Origin: Synchiropus splendidus
Lineage: Eukaryota; Chordata; Actinopteri; Syngnathiformes; Callionymidae
Assembly: GCF_027744825.2 (NCBI RefSeq)
Contig: NC_071334.1
Location: forward strand, 5,386,437 to 5,450,436
Direction of reading: 5' to 3'
Length of the DNA: 64,000 nt
Below, in pieces: positions 1-11,915 of the stretch. Numbering within the stretch: position 1 is the stretch's first letter; the number at the start of each line of letters is the position of its first letter. The notes below the pieces were generated by a model that had not been told where the DNA came from, did not search any database, and saw only the letters and a list, made by a program, of their open reading frames with translations. A program made the translations under genes and the position numbers.

Positions 1-2039
1 GCTCAAATTGACCATCTCCCTAAATCGCTGCCCCTTCTCCTGGATTCTGAGGCGCTGGACCTGTCAACACTGGGGATTAATCCTTGTTGACGGACTTGTT
101 CAGAAGTGGCTAGAGGAGTGCTGAACTTTGGTCACACTCCGGGTCACCGGTCTAAAGAGGGATCAGTTTACAAAATGCCATTCCACAGGCGGATCCTGGC
201 TCCGCTGTTGTATGCTGTTTATTCCACATTATTGCTGGGTGTTATGCTCTGGTATGCTATAGTTCCACCCGCCTTACGTGGCTATGTGTGCATAAATCGG
301 CCGCGCACAAACCAATGTCCTCGGAAGGACGCTACCCATGTCATTCAGACTGATGTGTAGCTGTGATGCAGGAAATGGGTTTTTCAGTGGAGCCGATCAT
401 GAACTGGAAATTGAGCTGCATGTCTGAATGCTTCGTTGAGACTTGTGTGAACGTGCTGCTGACAAGGAAATTGATCAGTACAATACAAAAAAGCAGGCCG
501 CCAGAGTTGGCCCCGTGTTGAGTCAGAGTTGACGTCACCAGAGGAGAACGTATGGCAACGCCGCGTCTTCTTCAGGTTTGGACTTGTCTCTGCCACAGAC
601 CTGCAACGTGTTCACATGAACTCTGACCACACCGCAGCCGGGCTCCTCTTTAACTCATCGGAGCACTTGTTTAGTTTCATGAAACTGAAGCAGCTTTTAG
701 GGTCGTACAAGGAAGTTAGGAACGACTGAGCTGAAGTAGTATTTAAAATCATGTTCTTGATCATAATTGTAGTTTGTAGCGTGAGTAGTTTCTTGTGATG
801 TGATGCGTATCCCGATACAGGAGTGGCGATGAGTTCAGCAATGTATCGTAATGAGAGCCATCATTTTAAGGGGGAAAATCAATTAATGCGGTACAATATG
901 ATGTGAATGAGAACAAGTTTATTGTTATAAACCACAACTGAGAAATGAATCCCTAATAAACAAAATAACTCCTGTGCACACAAAGTAAACATCTGTTAAA
1001 CGCGTCACAAATGCAGCAGCATATCTGTGTATCTGTGTATTAAATATTGATAAAGACAGCGATAAAATATCAAGACAGTTATTGTGATAGTTCATCAAAA
1101 ATGTTGGTACAAAATTGCGGTATTAAGTGTCATGATATTTGAGCACATCTATATTTTCTTAGACCCCTAAATTGGTTACGAGCTAGTTACAGCAAATTGT
1201 AGTCAAACTAAGTGGTTCAACCTGCTGTAGTTCAGGACTCCCCAACACCCTGTAATAACACTGTTATTAGGATATGCCTTGAAACGTCTGATGGCCTTAC
1301 ATGACCTTACATATGTACATCACCGCAAAGTCTCCTGAACTGCTGATGTCAACATAAGAGCATCTGAATGACCCGCATCGTCCACACTTCTGTTGGTTCT
1401 GTCCCTGATGTGAGAAATGTGATCACTGTATTTGTGCCCTTGTGCTGTGAGACTTGGCTCATCCAAGACGGCCCGGGACGGGAGTCCAGCCTTTTCTAAT
1501 AAGAGTTTGTTTCCATGGCAGCCATGTCCCTGTGCGGTGATGAAGGGCCTTTATGGAGGGAAGTGTCTGCTCTCAACACACAGGAGCTTGATGGAGAGCG
1601 CTATATATAGAAGCCCAGATGGGTTCTTGCTTCTGTCATTACAGTGTGGTGAGTGAGGAGCACACGGGTGGACAGGGATCCCCTGACTGAGAGATGAGAT
1701 TGTCCAGATGCAAATTGAAATCACGGCACAAGATCATGAAACCACTGCTGGCATCTGCACGGTCAGAAGCAGGCGGACGTTGAAGTTGAAGTGGCTGCTG
1801 GGTGCAGGTACAACAGACAGCATTATAGAGGATGAGTCGCACTAATGCAATAAATAATGATCAGCGTCTGAGTCTGTGGCATCTGGATGCTCGCAGACTG
1901 CTCAGCGCAGCTGCTCCCAACGCACACGCGGCACCTTAATCCACTTTAAGTTGAGCTGGTCTGTGCGTAATTCCTTAATTTAATAACAATAACTAGAAAC
2001 ACACCTGGAGAGCACAGACCCAAACCAGCGCCTGTATAT
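1..2039. other. Intronic sequence, nothing recognised
   Basis: No exon, RNA gene or clear repeat. The part from ~860 to ~1150 is AT-rich with GATAAAATATCAAGAC-type words that recall decayed hAT-like ends, but no matching inverted end was found. Confidence 0.4.
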
Positions 2040-2460
2040 TGATTTCTTTTTTAAATATTGACATTTTTATTAACTTTTAAATATGTGACAAAAAGTGACA
2101 ATTGACAATTCAAAGACAGTATACTTTCCTGTATATATAAAACCACACAATATAAAATAATAATAGACAAGACAAAAAAAGCAGATGTTGCCATTGTTAC
2201 ATGAATTATAGTTATAGTCCTTCAGTCCTTCAGTATCATGTATTACCAATTTACTCCTGTCTCAATTGACGTTTCAAAAATCGTCCATTTTCTCCAAGTG
2301 TCCATGAACAGGTCCTCCTTTCCATGTTTTATATATTCACAATATGTATCCAGTCGTTCACAGTTGGTGCCTCTACTTTGTACCAGTTCCTTGTAATTGC
2401 TCCGTATATTGATATTAAGTCGATTTCGTCACCCTGACCCCATAAAGAAATGCAACACTG
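2040..2460 (-). mobile_element. L1-like LINE, 3' end of ORF2, antisense and decayed
   Basis: The - strand from ~2410 to ~2280 translates with one stop as NWYKVEAPTVNDWIHIVNI then NMERRTCSWTLGENGRFLK, which has the look of the C-terminus of fish L1-type ORF2 (WYxxE...W...MER.TFSL). The AT-rich rest to ~2040 would be its 3' UTR. Recognition is by pattern only. Confidence 0.55.
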
Positions 2461-2769
2461 AGCTTAAAGGGGCAGCAGGTGACAGTAGCTTTCTGCAATG
2501 CTCTCAGTAGAGGCGGGATTTTTCAGGCACCGTGTGTTCCATTAAGATCAGGATTCAGCGCCAACAATTCCATTACATTTTTGGGATGGAATGTGTGGGC
2601 CATATAAGCGAGAGAAATGCATATTCCCTTGCATGTCAGAGTCACGTTTATTTGGTCCTGCTGTCGGAAACAGTTCAGTTCAGGTCACTGCAGATAAGAA
2701 TGAAAATCCAACATTGATTCAGGATGTTGATCGGTCTAATAAAGGTGCATCAGTCGTCTGGTAATAAGC

Positions 2770-2845
2770 ACTCGATATCGGCGAGTACTCAAATGCAAGT
2801 ACTCCTAGTCCGTTTGGGAACAAAAAACTGGCATCTGTGCAGCTG
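2770..2845. mobile_element. Fragment of the hAT-like family seen at 5688
   Basis: GAGTACTCAAATGCAAGTAC is shared word for word with 6609-6630, near the right end of the element at 5688, and the following sequence (GTTTGGGAACAAAAAACTGG) stays similar. The rest of the element is absent. Confidence 0.6.
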
Positions 2846-5687
2846 TAGTAGATGGAGAATCTTCATAACTGGAGCCATTCACGTCCAAAAAAGAGAGAGC
2901 AGTGTAAGTGTGCGCTCGGACCACTGGACAGGTCAGTGACCAGCAGTCTGTCATGGGAGTTGATATTCTGCTGTAAATGGACCTGGACCCTGTCAGAGCT
3001 CACGTGTGAACGCACCACTCCTCTGATCTGGATCAGCTTCAATCACTCCCGGGACTTGTGCGAACGAGTTGTCAGTGCTGGAAGACAGTGAATCAAGGTC
3101 AGGTCATAGCAGTGACAGACATGCTGTAGTTAGTGATTGAGGCTTGTACCTAATGTGATATCGGTTTGGCTGACGTGGTGCTGTGGAGACCTTTGTACAG
3201 AGATTTGCTTTCTGCATAATGGCTCTTCTTTTTTTGAGGGAAAATGTCTCGAAACCCTTTGCTGAAATTCTGGCCGACTGCTTTGGTTCTCAAGCTGTCC
3301 ACTTGGAAATCCAGCAGTTCTCAATTTAAAAATGACAAATACATTTGAAGAATCTTTTTGAGCACAATAAAAAGCAGAGATGGGTTTCATCTGGCTTTAC
3401 TACACTGAAGTTAAAAATAAAGAGCCATTCCTGTGGTAATACGGCTCACATTGCCGTACAAAAAAAGAAAAGCATCAAGAAATGAAAGCAGGAATGAATC
3501 GATGAGAAAGGTCTGGGTGCATGAAAGCGTGACCTTGTCTCCGCTGACTTATCAGGACATATTTGCCATATTCTGTTTCCCAGTGATGGTCTGAACTGAT
3601 CTTTGTTTTTGTTCGTTTATGTTCCATCAGATAGGATATTAATGACTCGTGCTTTCAGCATGGTGTCCAAAATTGAAGTCACATGGAAGTGAGTGAAAGA
3701 ACGTAGTGAGTGTTTCAGAAGAACTCATGTCAAATGCCACTGTAGATCCTTGCTAAGTTTATCTGTCGCCCTCCGTTCACGTATTCTCGGCCGCCTTAAG
3801 GCCGGCAGATATATCTCTCACATCAGCTGACACTGTGCATGCTAGGCTCATACACAGGAAGTCAGCCGCCCACACTTCTCTCACCATTGCCTCAACATGC
3901 TTCTCACTCTTTTTTTTTTAAGATCATGCACACACTATCTCAGTCACCTACGCAGCTACTGTATCAATGACCTGGCAGCGTTTGAAGCGGTGCCAATTAT
4001 TGATCCTGCTACACTGGGAAAGCCAGAGTCTGAGGCACATGCACTGAAAACGTTTGCATGTGCATTGGCTGCAAGTATTCAGTTTCATGTATGTAATTGA
4101 GTTACTCTGTGTCACAGATTTATTTTCATAATACTGCCAAACAATTCTGCCTGTTCACTGTACAAAGAGAAAGCACATGCTCAAAAGGAATGTGTATGAC
4201 ATGCCAGGGGTGTAAGAAGCTATTGATACACTCAAATATTGCGGTACGTGATTGTGCAATATAGGGAGCCCTTCCTGTCAGTCCATGAATGGAAGTTTAC
4301 AGTTATTTTCTGGTCCGCATTTCCTCCTGTCCTGGATCACATAAATCCAGTACCTCGATTTAAATGATATGTCAGTTTGGTTCAGTTAGTTGCCTAACTT
4401 CTGATTTATTTGCTTGTCATAATTTGGACCGCAACTCAAACGTCACATGTATCAAGGTACTAAACTATCAAAGGTAGAAGCTAGCAAACACTCACTGTGA
4501 CCCTGTAGAGCTTGTCCTGCCATCTGGCTCTCACTCCACCGACTATCGAGTGAGAGCCTGCGATGAGCATGGTAGTTGGCTTCCACATATCAACACCTGT
4601 GCTGGAACTAATAAAGGTATCTTTAGCATGAACGTGGGGTGGTGATGGCGGAGATGTGTAGGAGTTTAAGGGTGGATGGATGGACAACCGAGTCCATTGT
4701 ACGTCTTTCTTTCATTGTACATCTCCTCAACAGTCCACCTGCTCGACTGAAGGTGACTGAGCTTCATGTTGACAAAACCAGTGGAAAAATGCTCAAATTT
4801 CTCGGGTGAACTCATGGTGTTGGTTGTGGAGGGGGACTTTGCTGGGAGGGAAAAAAATGCATTTGACTGAATGGGATTTCGGCCATGGTGTCAGTGCCTG
4901 CTACACAGTAGTAGCCATTTTTTAAATCATTAAAAAATCAATAAAAAATATATATAGCAACTCTATTAGAATGTGGCTTCGCCATTTATTTTCTGTTTGA
5001 TAATGTGTATAGAAGGGCTAAATATTGCTCATAGTTTTTAAAAGTAGCTTTTTAAAATTGGGTGTCGTTTTGAATTTAATCGGCCGGTCATGAAGCTCCT
5101 GATGCTCATTTCAGAGCTGCTGCTCAATAGCGAGTTCACCAGGTCTTGAAGCGCCGCATGCGGTGCGTGTTGTTCCTCCAGCTATCGGGTCCTGGAAATG
5201 AGAGGGCCAAACAGTGAAGTAATCATTGTGATAAATGGTTCCAGCTTCCCAAATCTGCAATTCAGCTCACCGTTATTTTCACATCATCGCCCTCTGCTGC
5301 TCTCCACCCATGCGGTTCCATAAACAGGCATTTTCTGTCCACACTCATGTTGTCAGTCAAAGCATCAGGGTGATTCTGCTGGTTTCTGACTCGTTTGGAT
5401 GGAAATCGCAAGCGAAGCAGAATATACGTGTGAGCTGCCTGCTTGGTTGTTGCCATGACCTGCTTGTCTCAGTTGTGCACTCAAGTCAATTAGAAACTGT
5501 TGAACTGCTGGTTTCCTGCCACAATTATGTCGGGTTTTTTTTATTTTAACTGAGTACGTCTCTGAAAATGAAAAATCTGCTTCTGTTTGGTTGTCCTCTA
5601 TAACTCTTTCAACACTGTTTTTAGCACTGTTTTAGCCTGTAGTGTCATTGCTGCTTCTAGAATTTTAGTATTTGGTCATGTTTTTTC
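2846..5687. other. Intronic sequence, nothing recognised
   Basis: Unique-looking sequence with short unrelated open frames on both strands. No family match, tRNA-like structure or inverted-end element was seen. Confidence 0.4.
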
Positions 5688-6676
5688 CAGGGATGCCAGA
5701 TGCCGATATTAGGCATCGTTCCAGCTTTGAGTTCTTGTACTCTCAGAATGGCCACCGATACCACAAAACCAATACCACTATATGGCATTTTCCCAAGAGC
5801 CACCGGAATAAGGTGGTTTGCTCTCCTCAGGTCGGTGGAGAGTTCTTGCCTCAAGTGGTGGAGTTGAAGTATCTCGGGGTCTTGTTCTCAAGTGAGGGAA
5901 AAGGGGAGCGAGAGATACATAGACGGCTTGGTGCAGCGGCAGCAGTGATGCGGTCGCTGTATCGGACCGTCATGGTGAAGAGGGAGCTGAGTCACAAGAT
6001 GAAGCTCTGGATTTACCGATCGATCTACGTTCCCACCCTCACCTATGGTCACCAGCTTTGGGTCATGACCGAAAGGATGAGATCGCCGATACAAGCGGCT
6101 GAGATGAGTTTCCTCCGCAGGGTGGCTGGACACACCCTTAGAGATAGGGTGAGGAGTTGGGTCATCCGGGAGGAGCTCGGGGTGGAGCCGCTGCTCCTCC
6201 ACATCGAGAGGAACCAGCTGAGGTGGCTCGGGCATCTGATCCGGATGCCCCCTGGACGCCTCCCTGGGGAGGTGTTCCGGGCATGGAGGAGACCCCGGGG
6301 AAGACCCAGGACTCGCTGGAGAGATGATGTCTCCGGTCTGGCCTGGGAATGCCTCGGGATCCCCCGGGAAGAGCTGGAGGAGGCTTGTGCGGACCGGGAA
6401 GTTTGGGCTTCCTTGCTCCGAATGCTGCCTCCATGACCCGACCCCGGATAAGCGGTAGAAGAAGGTGAAAAGGTGAAAGGCGTTTTCCCATTTTTGAATG
6501 TTTGTACTGCAGTGAAATTTGTGACCGTCACCTGTGTACAAGAAAACATGCTGAGGAAGGTTGTTAAAAAACTCAAAGTAACTATGTGTTATGGTGTAAG
6601 TGAGTAGGTGAGTACTCAAATGCAAGTACTGGTACACTACTTGTTTTGGGAAAAAAATGGTATCGGTACATCCCTA
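5688..6676. mobile_element. hAT-like nonautonomous element carrying a nested LINE
   Basis: The left end CAGGGATGCCAGATGCCGAT and right end GGTATCGGTACATCCCTA are imperfect inverted ends of a type common in fish genomes (CAGGGATG...CATCCCTG, hAT-like). The flanks are T-runs, so an 8-bp target duplication cannot be judged. The interior between 5796 and 6478 is a later LINE insertion. No transposase is encoded. Confidence 0.6.
5796..6478 (+). mobile_element. Rex3-like (RTE-clade) LINE, 5'-truncated, nested copy
   Basis: An open reading frame to TGA at 6434-6436 encodes the same RT C-terminus as the - strand copy at 43708 ([63 protein letters not shown]). Relative to that copy it lacks 9 nt after VFRA, and a CG-to-TG type change makes an early TGA. 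The 3' tail is GAAGGTGAAAAGGTGAAAGG. GGCATTTTCCCA (5784-5795) and GGCGTTTTCCCA (6479-6490) look like a 12-bp target duplication with one change. Confidence 0.85.
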
Positions 6677-7734
6677 TTTTTTTTTGTACGATGATGTATT
6701 GGGTTAGAATAGTTGTCATGTACTTAGCCGTCTGTTCCATAGAGGGGAATATCTGGGAGTCTATACTCTCTTGCAGTTCCTGCAGAATCATCATTTTTGT
6801 TTTTACCTATAGAAACTGTAATTTCAAAAAATAATGCAGTGGGACCTCACAACCACCATCATGGATTATGATGTACTCTCCTTTGCTAGATGTTTGCTAT
6901 CTAAAACGCTGCTGTATCATCTGCTTAACAGTGTTTCCTGGTCCCAGGAAAATGCTAAAGTATAAAAACAAGGTGCTTATCAGGCACCCAGTCATGTATT
7001 CTTTGTCAACTTGCCTGAGCAGGCCAGGCTTGAAACTTGGCTCACTGGAGGTGGTGAGGACACAAGGGGACAGGTTGCTCTGCCAGCAGTAATACCAACA
7101 GTGCTGTATGAAACGCCAAACTGTAATCTGAATATGTTTCAAAAGATGGGCTCCATGACTGTTGATGCAGTGTCCGTCAGAATAACATGGACACATTACT
7201 ACAAATACCTGGAAGACGGCTCTTAATGAAGCTGCTTAGTGGCAGATTAGATCCTGGCTGCATGTGTGGAGAGCAGTTTTTGAGGATACTGTCCTGTTGG
7301 CATTGGGATTCCAAAGAGCAACCCGCTAGGAGCAAAGCCTTAACACATTCCTCTGATCGAAGGAGATGCTAAGAAAGGTCGGCTGTCCTGCCCTGCTCCT
7401 GGAGGAGACAAGGTCAGAGGTGCTTGTAAGCCTCTCTCAGGATCACAGGTCAGAGACTCGCTGTGGCCCAGTGACCCGCTTACTGTTAGTAGTGATCGTG
7501 CCTGAGATGATCCGCGGGCAGTTTTTGCCGCCAACCGCTTGACATGAAGGTTCTAAAACAAGCTCCAACAAAACAAACGGAAGTTCCAAGCCTCATTTTC
7601 TACAAGTCCGCTTCCTTACCCCGGGCCCTTGTGAGTGGCCCACACTCATCTCTTGCCAACAAGGCCACCATTGTAGGCCCTCCTCACTTCCTATTTTTCC
7701 GGCAGGCTTGACCGCCTCCCTTCCATCTCAATTT
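6677..7734. other. Intronic sequence, nothing recognised
   Basis: No recognisable gene or repeat apart from short homopolymer tracts. Small open frames overlap on both strands. Confidence 0.4.
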
Positions 7735-8130
7735 GTAGCATTTAATTAGACTCTCTTTCACAGCCAGCTGCGCATGGATTCATATCTAATCTGATAAATG
7801 TGGTGGCGAGTCTGCTTCCTTTGGAAATCACAGAGCAAAGAGCGAAGGAAGTGATGCTTTCTAGCCCCTGGATCAGACGAGTGTGAAGCGTGGACGCAGT
7901 TGTTTGACTTGTCGTGTGATCATTTCTAATGCGCGAGTGAGAAAGGACACCCTCTCTCTGAAGTACAGGCCTCTCATTAACGCCAAGTCCCTGGTGCCAC
8001 TTGTGTTAATGATAGTGCCGCAGTGGCACGACTGCTTGTCAGATTATGTTTTTGCAGCTCCGATAGATTTGCCGCGAGCTAATGCAGCGCCGTGTAATAG
8101 TTAATTAGACTCTGCAAATATCTGCTGCCG
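7735..8130. promoter_or_regulatory. Candidate conserved enhancer with two TAATTAGACTCT words
   Basis: Low in repeats. It contains TAATTAGACTCT at 7743-7754 and again at 8102-8113, the second followed by CTGCAAATATCTGC. TAATTA is the core bound by many homeodomain proteins (known), and GCAAAT resembles an octamer half. That it is an enhancer is inference. No conservation data were available. Confidence 0.3.
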
Positions 8131-8940
8131 GGCCTGACGTGGTTGATGTGAACGTGCTTTTGTGAAAGGTTCTTCATCCCTGGTTTTTCTGTTCATGCAT
8201 TAACACCACTAGGAGCAATAGTCGAACTCCTTTACACAGCGCATTTCCTACTACCCCACTTCTACTCCGCGGTGCTTATAGAAGTAAACGCAGAAGCAGC
8301 CGGAACTAAAGCTCTTATACCGTGAAATATAGATCAGGGTTTCCGCCAGGATTTTCCAAAACTGTTGCAGAGCCCTGACAAAAAAAAGAAGCGATGGGAA
8401 AGTTTTGACTTTGACTGAATTGGTGAGAATAAAAATGCATTTTAAATTTTTTTTTAGAAGTAAATCTCTCACCAGTCAGCACAGGTCCGTGTCTCCATAT
8501 GTCCGACCAGAATGCGTGACTTGAGTTTTGCGAGCGAATGACTTCAGTCACTATAAGTTTTCTTCGAGGATTTTTCTGTTTAAAAACACACCAAAAACCA
8601 ACACGATCATGTTCACCTCCATGATGTCTTATATGTTATCCCCTTTGTCTTATGTTTCCACTCCATTTAATACGTTTGATCTCCTGAGGTTTCATCTTTA
8701 AAAAGCAACCGTTTTTCTCAAGGCTTGGCGACGCTCATTTAAGCCGTGGCAGTGCTGCACGACACTCTGCAAATGCTTGTTTACTGACTGATCCACTGGT
8801 CCTGTCGCTGGGTTTGACTTAATATTTAAGAGTCTTGACTTAAATCTGCATGTACCTGCATTTTTCATGGTTACATGACCTTCCAGAAAAACAATCTAGC
8901 CTTAGTCGCTGGATACCTTCCACTAAAAATTGCTAAGAAT
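8131..8940. other. Intronic sequence, nothing recognised
   Basis: No gene or repeat recognised. Moderately AT-rich. Confidence 0.4.
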
Positions 8941-9240
8941 GTTTACAGTAGCGCTGGGCGATACAATCCCAAATCCATATGACGATAAATTAGGCTTGTT
9001 TACCTTAATAATGATGAATTCAAGATAACCCCCTGCCCAGTGTGGTACATAAACAGCATTTCGGCATCTGTTTCCAGTCTTACTCTGACTCGATGGGTGG
9101 AGTCACGTGACCACCCTGTCTTAAAGGAGCATGCTCATTGCCTGACAGAGCAGACGACAAAAGACTTTACCGCCATCTGCATAAAGATGTTGGTTATCGT
9201 CGTAAATTCCCAATATATCGCCCAGGCTTGGTTTACAGTA
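8941..9240. mobile_element. Short hAT-like element with intact target-site duplication
   Basis: GTTTACAGTA stands immediately outside both ends (8941-8950 and 9231-9240). Inside, the left end GCGCTGGGCGATAC and the right end TATATCGCCCAGGCTTG are inverted (CTGGGCGATA / TATCGCCCAG). About 280 bp with no coding capacity. hAT elements make 8-bp duplications, so two of the ten matching bases may be chance or element ends. Such GGGCGATA-ended elements are frequent in fish. Confidence 0.75.
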
Positions 9241-9269
9241 TGGATGGGAACTGCTTTAAAAACATACAT

Positions 9270-9355
9270 TACTTTGTGCTCAGCTGCTTTGGCTGCACAA
9301 ATAAAAGTGCAACATGACGAAAATAGTGAGATGATTTAACAAACTAAACAAAAAT
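9270..9355. repeat. Dispersed repeat, copy 1 (copy 2 at 49895)
   Basis: ATGATTTAACAAACTAAACA followed by AAAATACTAG is matched at 49944-49973 (ATGATTTAACAAACCAAACA, AAAATACTGG), with weaker similarity for ~50 bases upstream in both. Its nature is unknown. Being intronic in two genes, it is most likely a transposon relic. Confidence 0.6.
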
Positions 9356-9984
9356 ACTAGACTACAATCCTTGTTTGGCGCACTGTTGTGACAATACGCA
9401 GTGTCACGTGAAGTGGAATTAAGGAGATTTGGGTTTGTGGACTGGATTGGACGGGTTTGTGAAAATGCTGATAATCACCCCCAGTGAACTACTTCATTCT
9501 GTAGCTACTTTAACCAATTCACGTGCACAGCCTTCAGCCATTAAAGGTTGTATGTTGTGAGCATTGCATGTGCTGGTGTCAAGCTACCTGCTTGGGATCA
9601 CCATAGATGAACAACCATCGTTGTGTCTGGTGGTTCTCAAAAAGCCACACTGACCGGGGTTGCCAGACTCTGGAGGGTGCCAGCTTTTCTTTCACTTCAC
9701 CACCTCCTCTTCATCTCTTTTTTTCCCCTCTCTAATATCTCTGCCAAGACTTCTGAAGCAGATGGCTGCCATTTACTTTCTTTTTCTTCGCAGGGATGTC
9801 ATTCAGATTTGTATGCATCGAGGGGGTGTTTTAATTCTGATCCAATGGTTGGGCCCTTGTGAGAAGTGCCATCGCTCTGGGGGCGGACATGCATACATGG
9901 CGGATGACTAATTCAACTCTTAAGTTGAAATGGATTTTTGAGATTTGGTGCAGGGAGACTGAGGTGAACATATATGTTCATGGT

Positions 9985-10142
9985 TCATGACTCATGTTCT
10001 ATTATCACTGTTCATTTTTATTATTACTGTTTATTTGTATTCATTCATTTTGGGGGGGGTTCATGTTTGCACATTATTTCAAAGCACTTTCCTAGTTGGT
10101 GGGATCCTCACTGACCTTGGCAATAAAGCTGATTCTGAATAA
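9985..10142 (+). mobile_element. LINE 3'-tail-like fragment
   Basis: The G-run region followed by GTTTGCACATTATTTCAAAG and ending GGCAATAAAGCTGATTCTGA has the form of the 3' terminus of fish non-LTR elements (AATAAAGCTGATTCTGA tail). No coding part remains. Confidence 0.45.
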
Positions 10143-11486
10143 GGATTTGATAATATGTTTTGAAATGAGCAGTGACTGTGCTTTCCACATGTGATGGAAG
10201 CTTACCTGGACTGATCTGTGCTGAATCATGAGCTGCTATCGAGGCATTATTTTTCATCATCCATTTTTGATTCAGTGAAACAGCGAGCCCCCAGCGAACA
10301 GCAACGATCGCTTGTAGGTCAAGTGAGAATAATGGCAAGTAACTGACTCACTATATACATCATGCTCTGTTTCTCTGTGTAAAGGCTGTGTAATGAACAA
10401 TGGCCAACTTGGAATGTTCCACTTAAGCTGTGCTTTCATGAGCTGGAACAATTCGATTATGGTTATGAATGGGAATCACAGCGGCCGAGACGATTCATGT
10501 TTCGAATGCTAAAAGTTGCGCTACTGTGTGAAACAGGAAGGCGTCAGCTGTCCAGCAGTCCTCCTAAGCTCATAGCTAGCAGATGTCGCAGATGTTGCTA
10601 GATAATTGAAGCAGTATGTGGTGAAGCGGTTGCTGCCTTGCAGAACTATATCAGCTACAAGATAGTCTCTCGCCAAACATCTTCAGTGTCTTCCTTTTCA
10701 CAGTTGAGACACTGAACTCCGAGCGAGTGTGACCTATTGCCGTGAACGTAGAAGACACATGCTCGCAGCCGCTTTGACTTCTTTGTCCTCCTCCTGCTGC
10801 TCTCCTTCCTGCCTCTGTGGCCAAAGCTGCTGGCATTTACTGGCACTCTAAAGCTCTCTAAAGCTGTGCCACTGTACGCCTGCGTCATTCCCTTGGCCGC
10901 TGTCTCCCGCCTCACTTTTGTCTCCCTCTGTTCAAAGTGAAATAATTTGATGGTTGGAAATGGTTGGAAGGTCTGTGACCGCCCCCAAAAGTTGTGACCA
11001 TCGACGGTGCAGCTGGTCAGCAGCTTTAATGAAGAGTTGTGTAGCGCTAATGAGAGTCAACGTGCAGCTGATAGCTGATGCATCATTGTGTCATTGTCTC
11101 TGGGGGTGAGCCAAGGACTGAGGATGTGAAGCCACTCTGGTAAAAGGGCTTGTTAAAACTCTGGCCGGCAGCCACAGGAGGCCGAGCTTTTCTCCCATCT
11201 GCTCCACACACTGCTTCTCTGGTTGAAAACTCAACTGGACTCTGGAAGTTCTGTGCTTGATTTGTGATATCCGCTTGATGCTTTAAAAGTCAGTTGCCTT
11301 CAGAAGAAAAAAAATATTTAGTTCCATCTTTGATTCTAGTGGGTTGTGATTGATAGCTCAGGTTTATATTTGGGCTCTCAATAGATTAAATCTTGATTAA
11401 TCGCACTAAAGTGGAGTTAACTAGTGAGTAATTGCAAATTAATCACACATTTTGTGTCTGTTCTCTCTCTAACATGAAGGAAGATT
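10143..11486. other. Intronic sequence, nothing recognised
   Basis: No exon or known repeat recognised in this stretch. Short open frames only. Confidence 0.4.
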
Positions 11487-11915
11487 TACCGTAAATTCCG
11501 GACTATAGAGCCTGGAATTCTAGTCCCACACATAAGGAAACTAGATCTTGTTCCTACATGAGTCGCAGCGGTCTATAAGCCGCGGGTGCAGTGGTGCTGT
11601 CCGCACCGTAGAAAGGCTTAAAAATGCATGAGGCTCACTTCTAAACTAGTTTGGAAAACGGGCTCCAGCATGGAGACTGACTCATGAAACAAACTGGCCA
11701 AACTGAACTGGAATCAGATGTCAACTCCTCACATCTTTTATTGACATTAAAGCGCTCAAAATGTGTCCCAAGTTCCGACACCACAGTTGCTCTCAGCTGC
11801 TGCTTCTCATCTCCGCTCCTCCAGGAGATCGGCTCTGTGGGCGGAGCTGCGGACACGCGGGTGAAAACAGCGCATTTTGAGCGCATGAAGCTCTTTAGCC
11901 TGTAAAAATCCATAT
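11487..11915. mobile_element. TACCGTAAATT-ended DNA element, copy 1 (right end lost)
   Basis: Begins with TACCGTAAATTCCGGACTAT and runs with close similarity to the copy at 26793 (CAGATCTTGTTCCTACATGA-type block, CTATAAGCCGCGGGTGCAG, GGAGACTGACTCATGAAAC, ATCTTTTATTGACATTAAA). Similarity stops after GCTCTTTAGCCTGTAAAAAT, so the right inverted end is missing. Open frames inside it are not genes. Confidence 0.8.
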
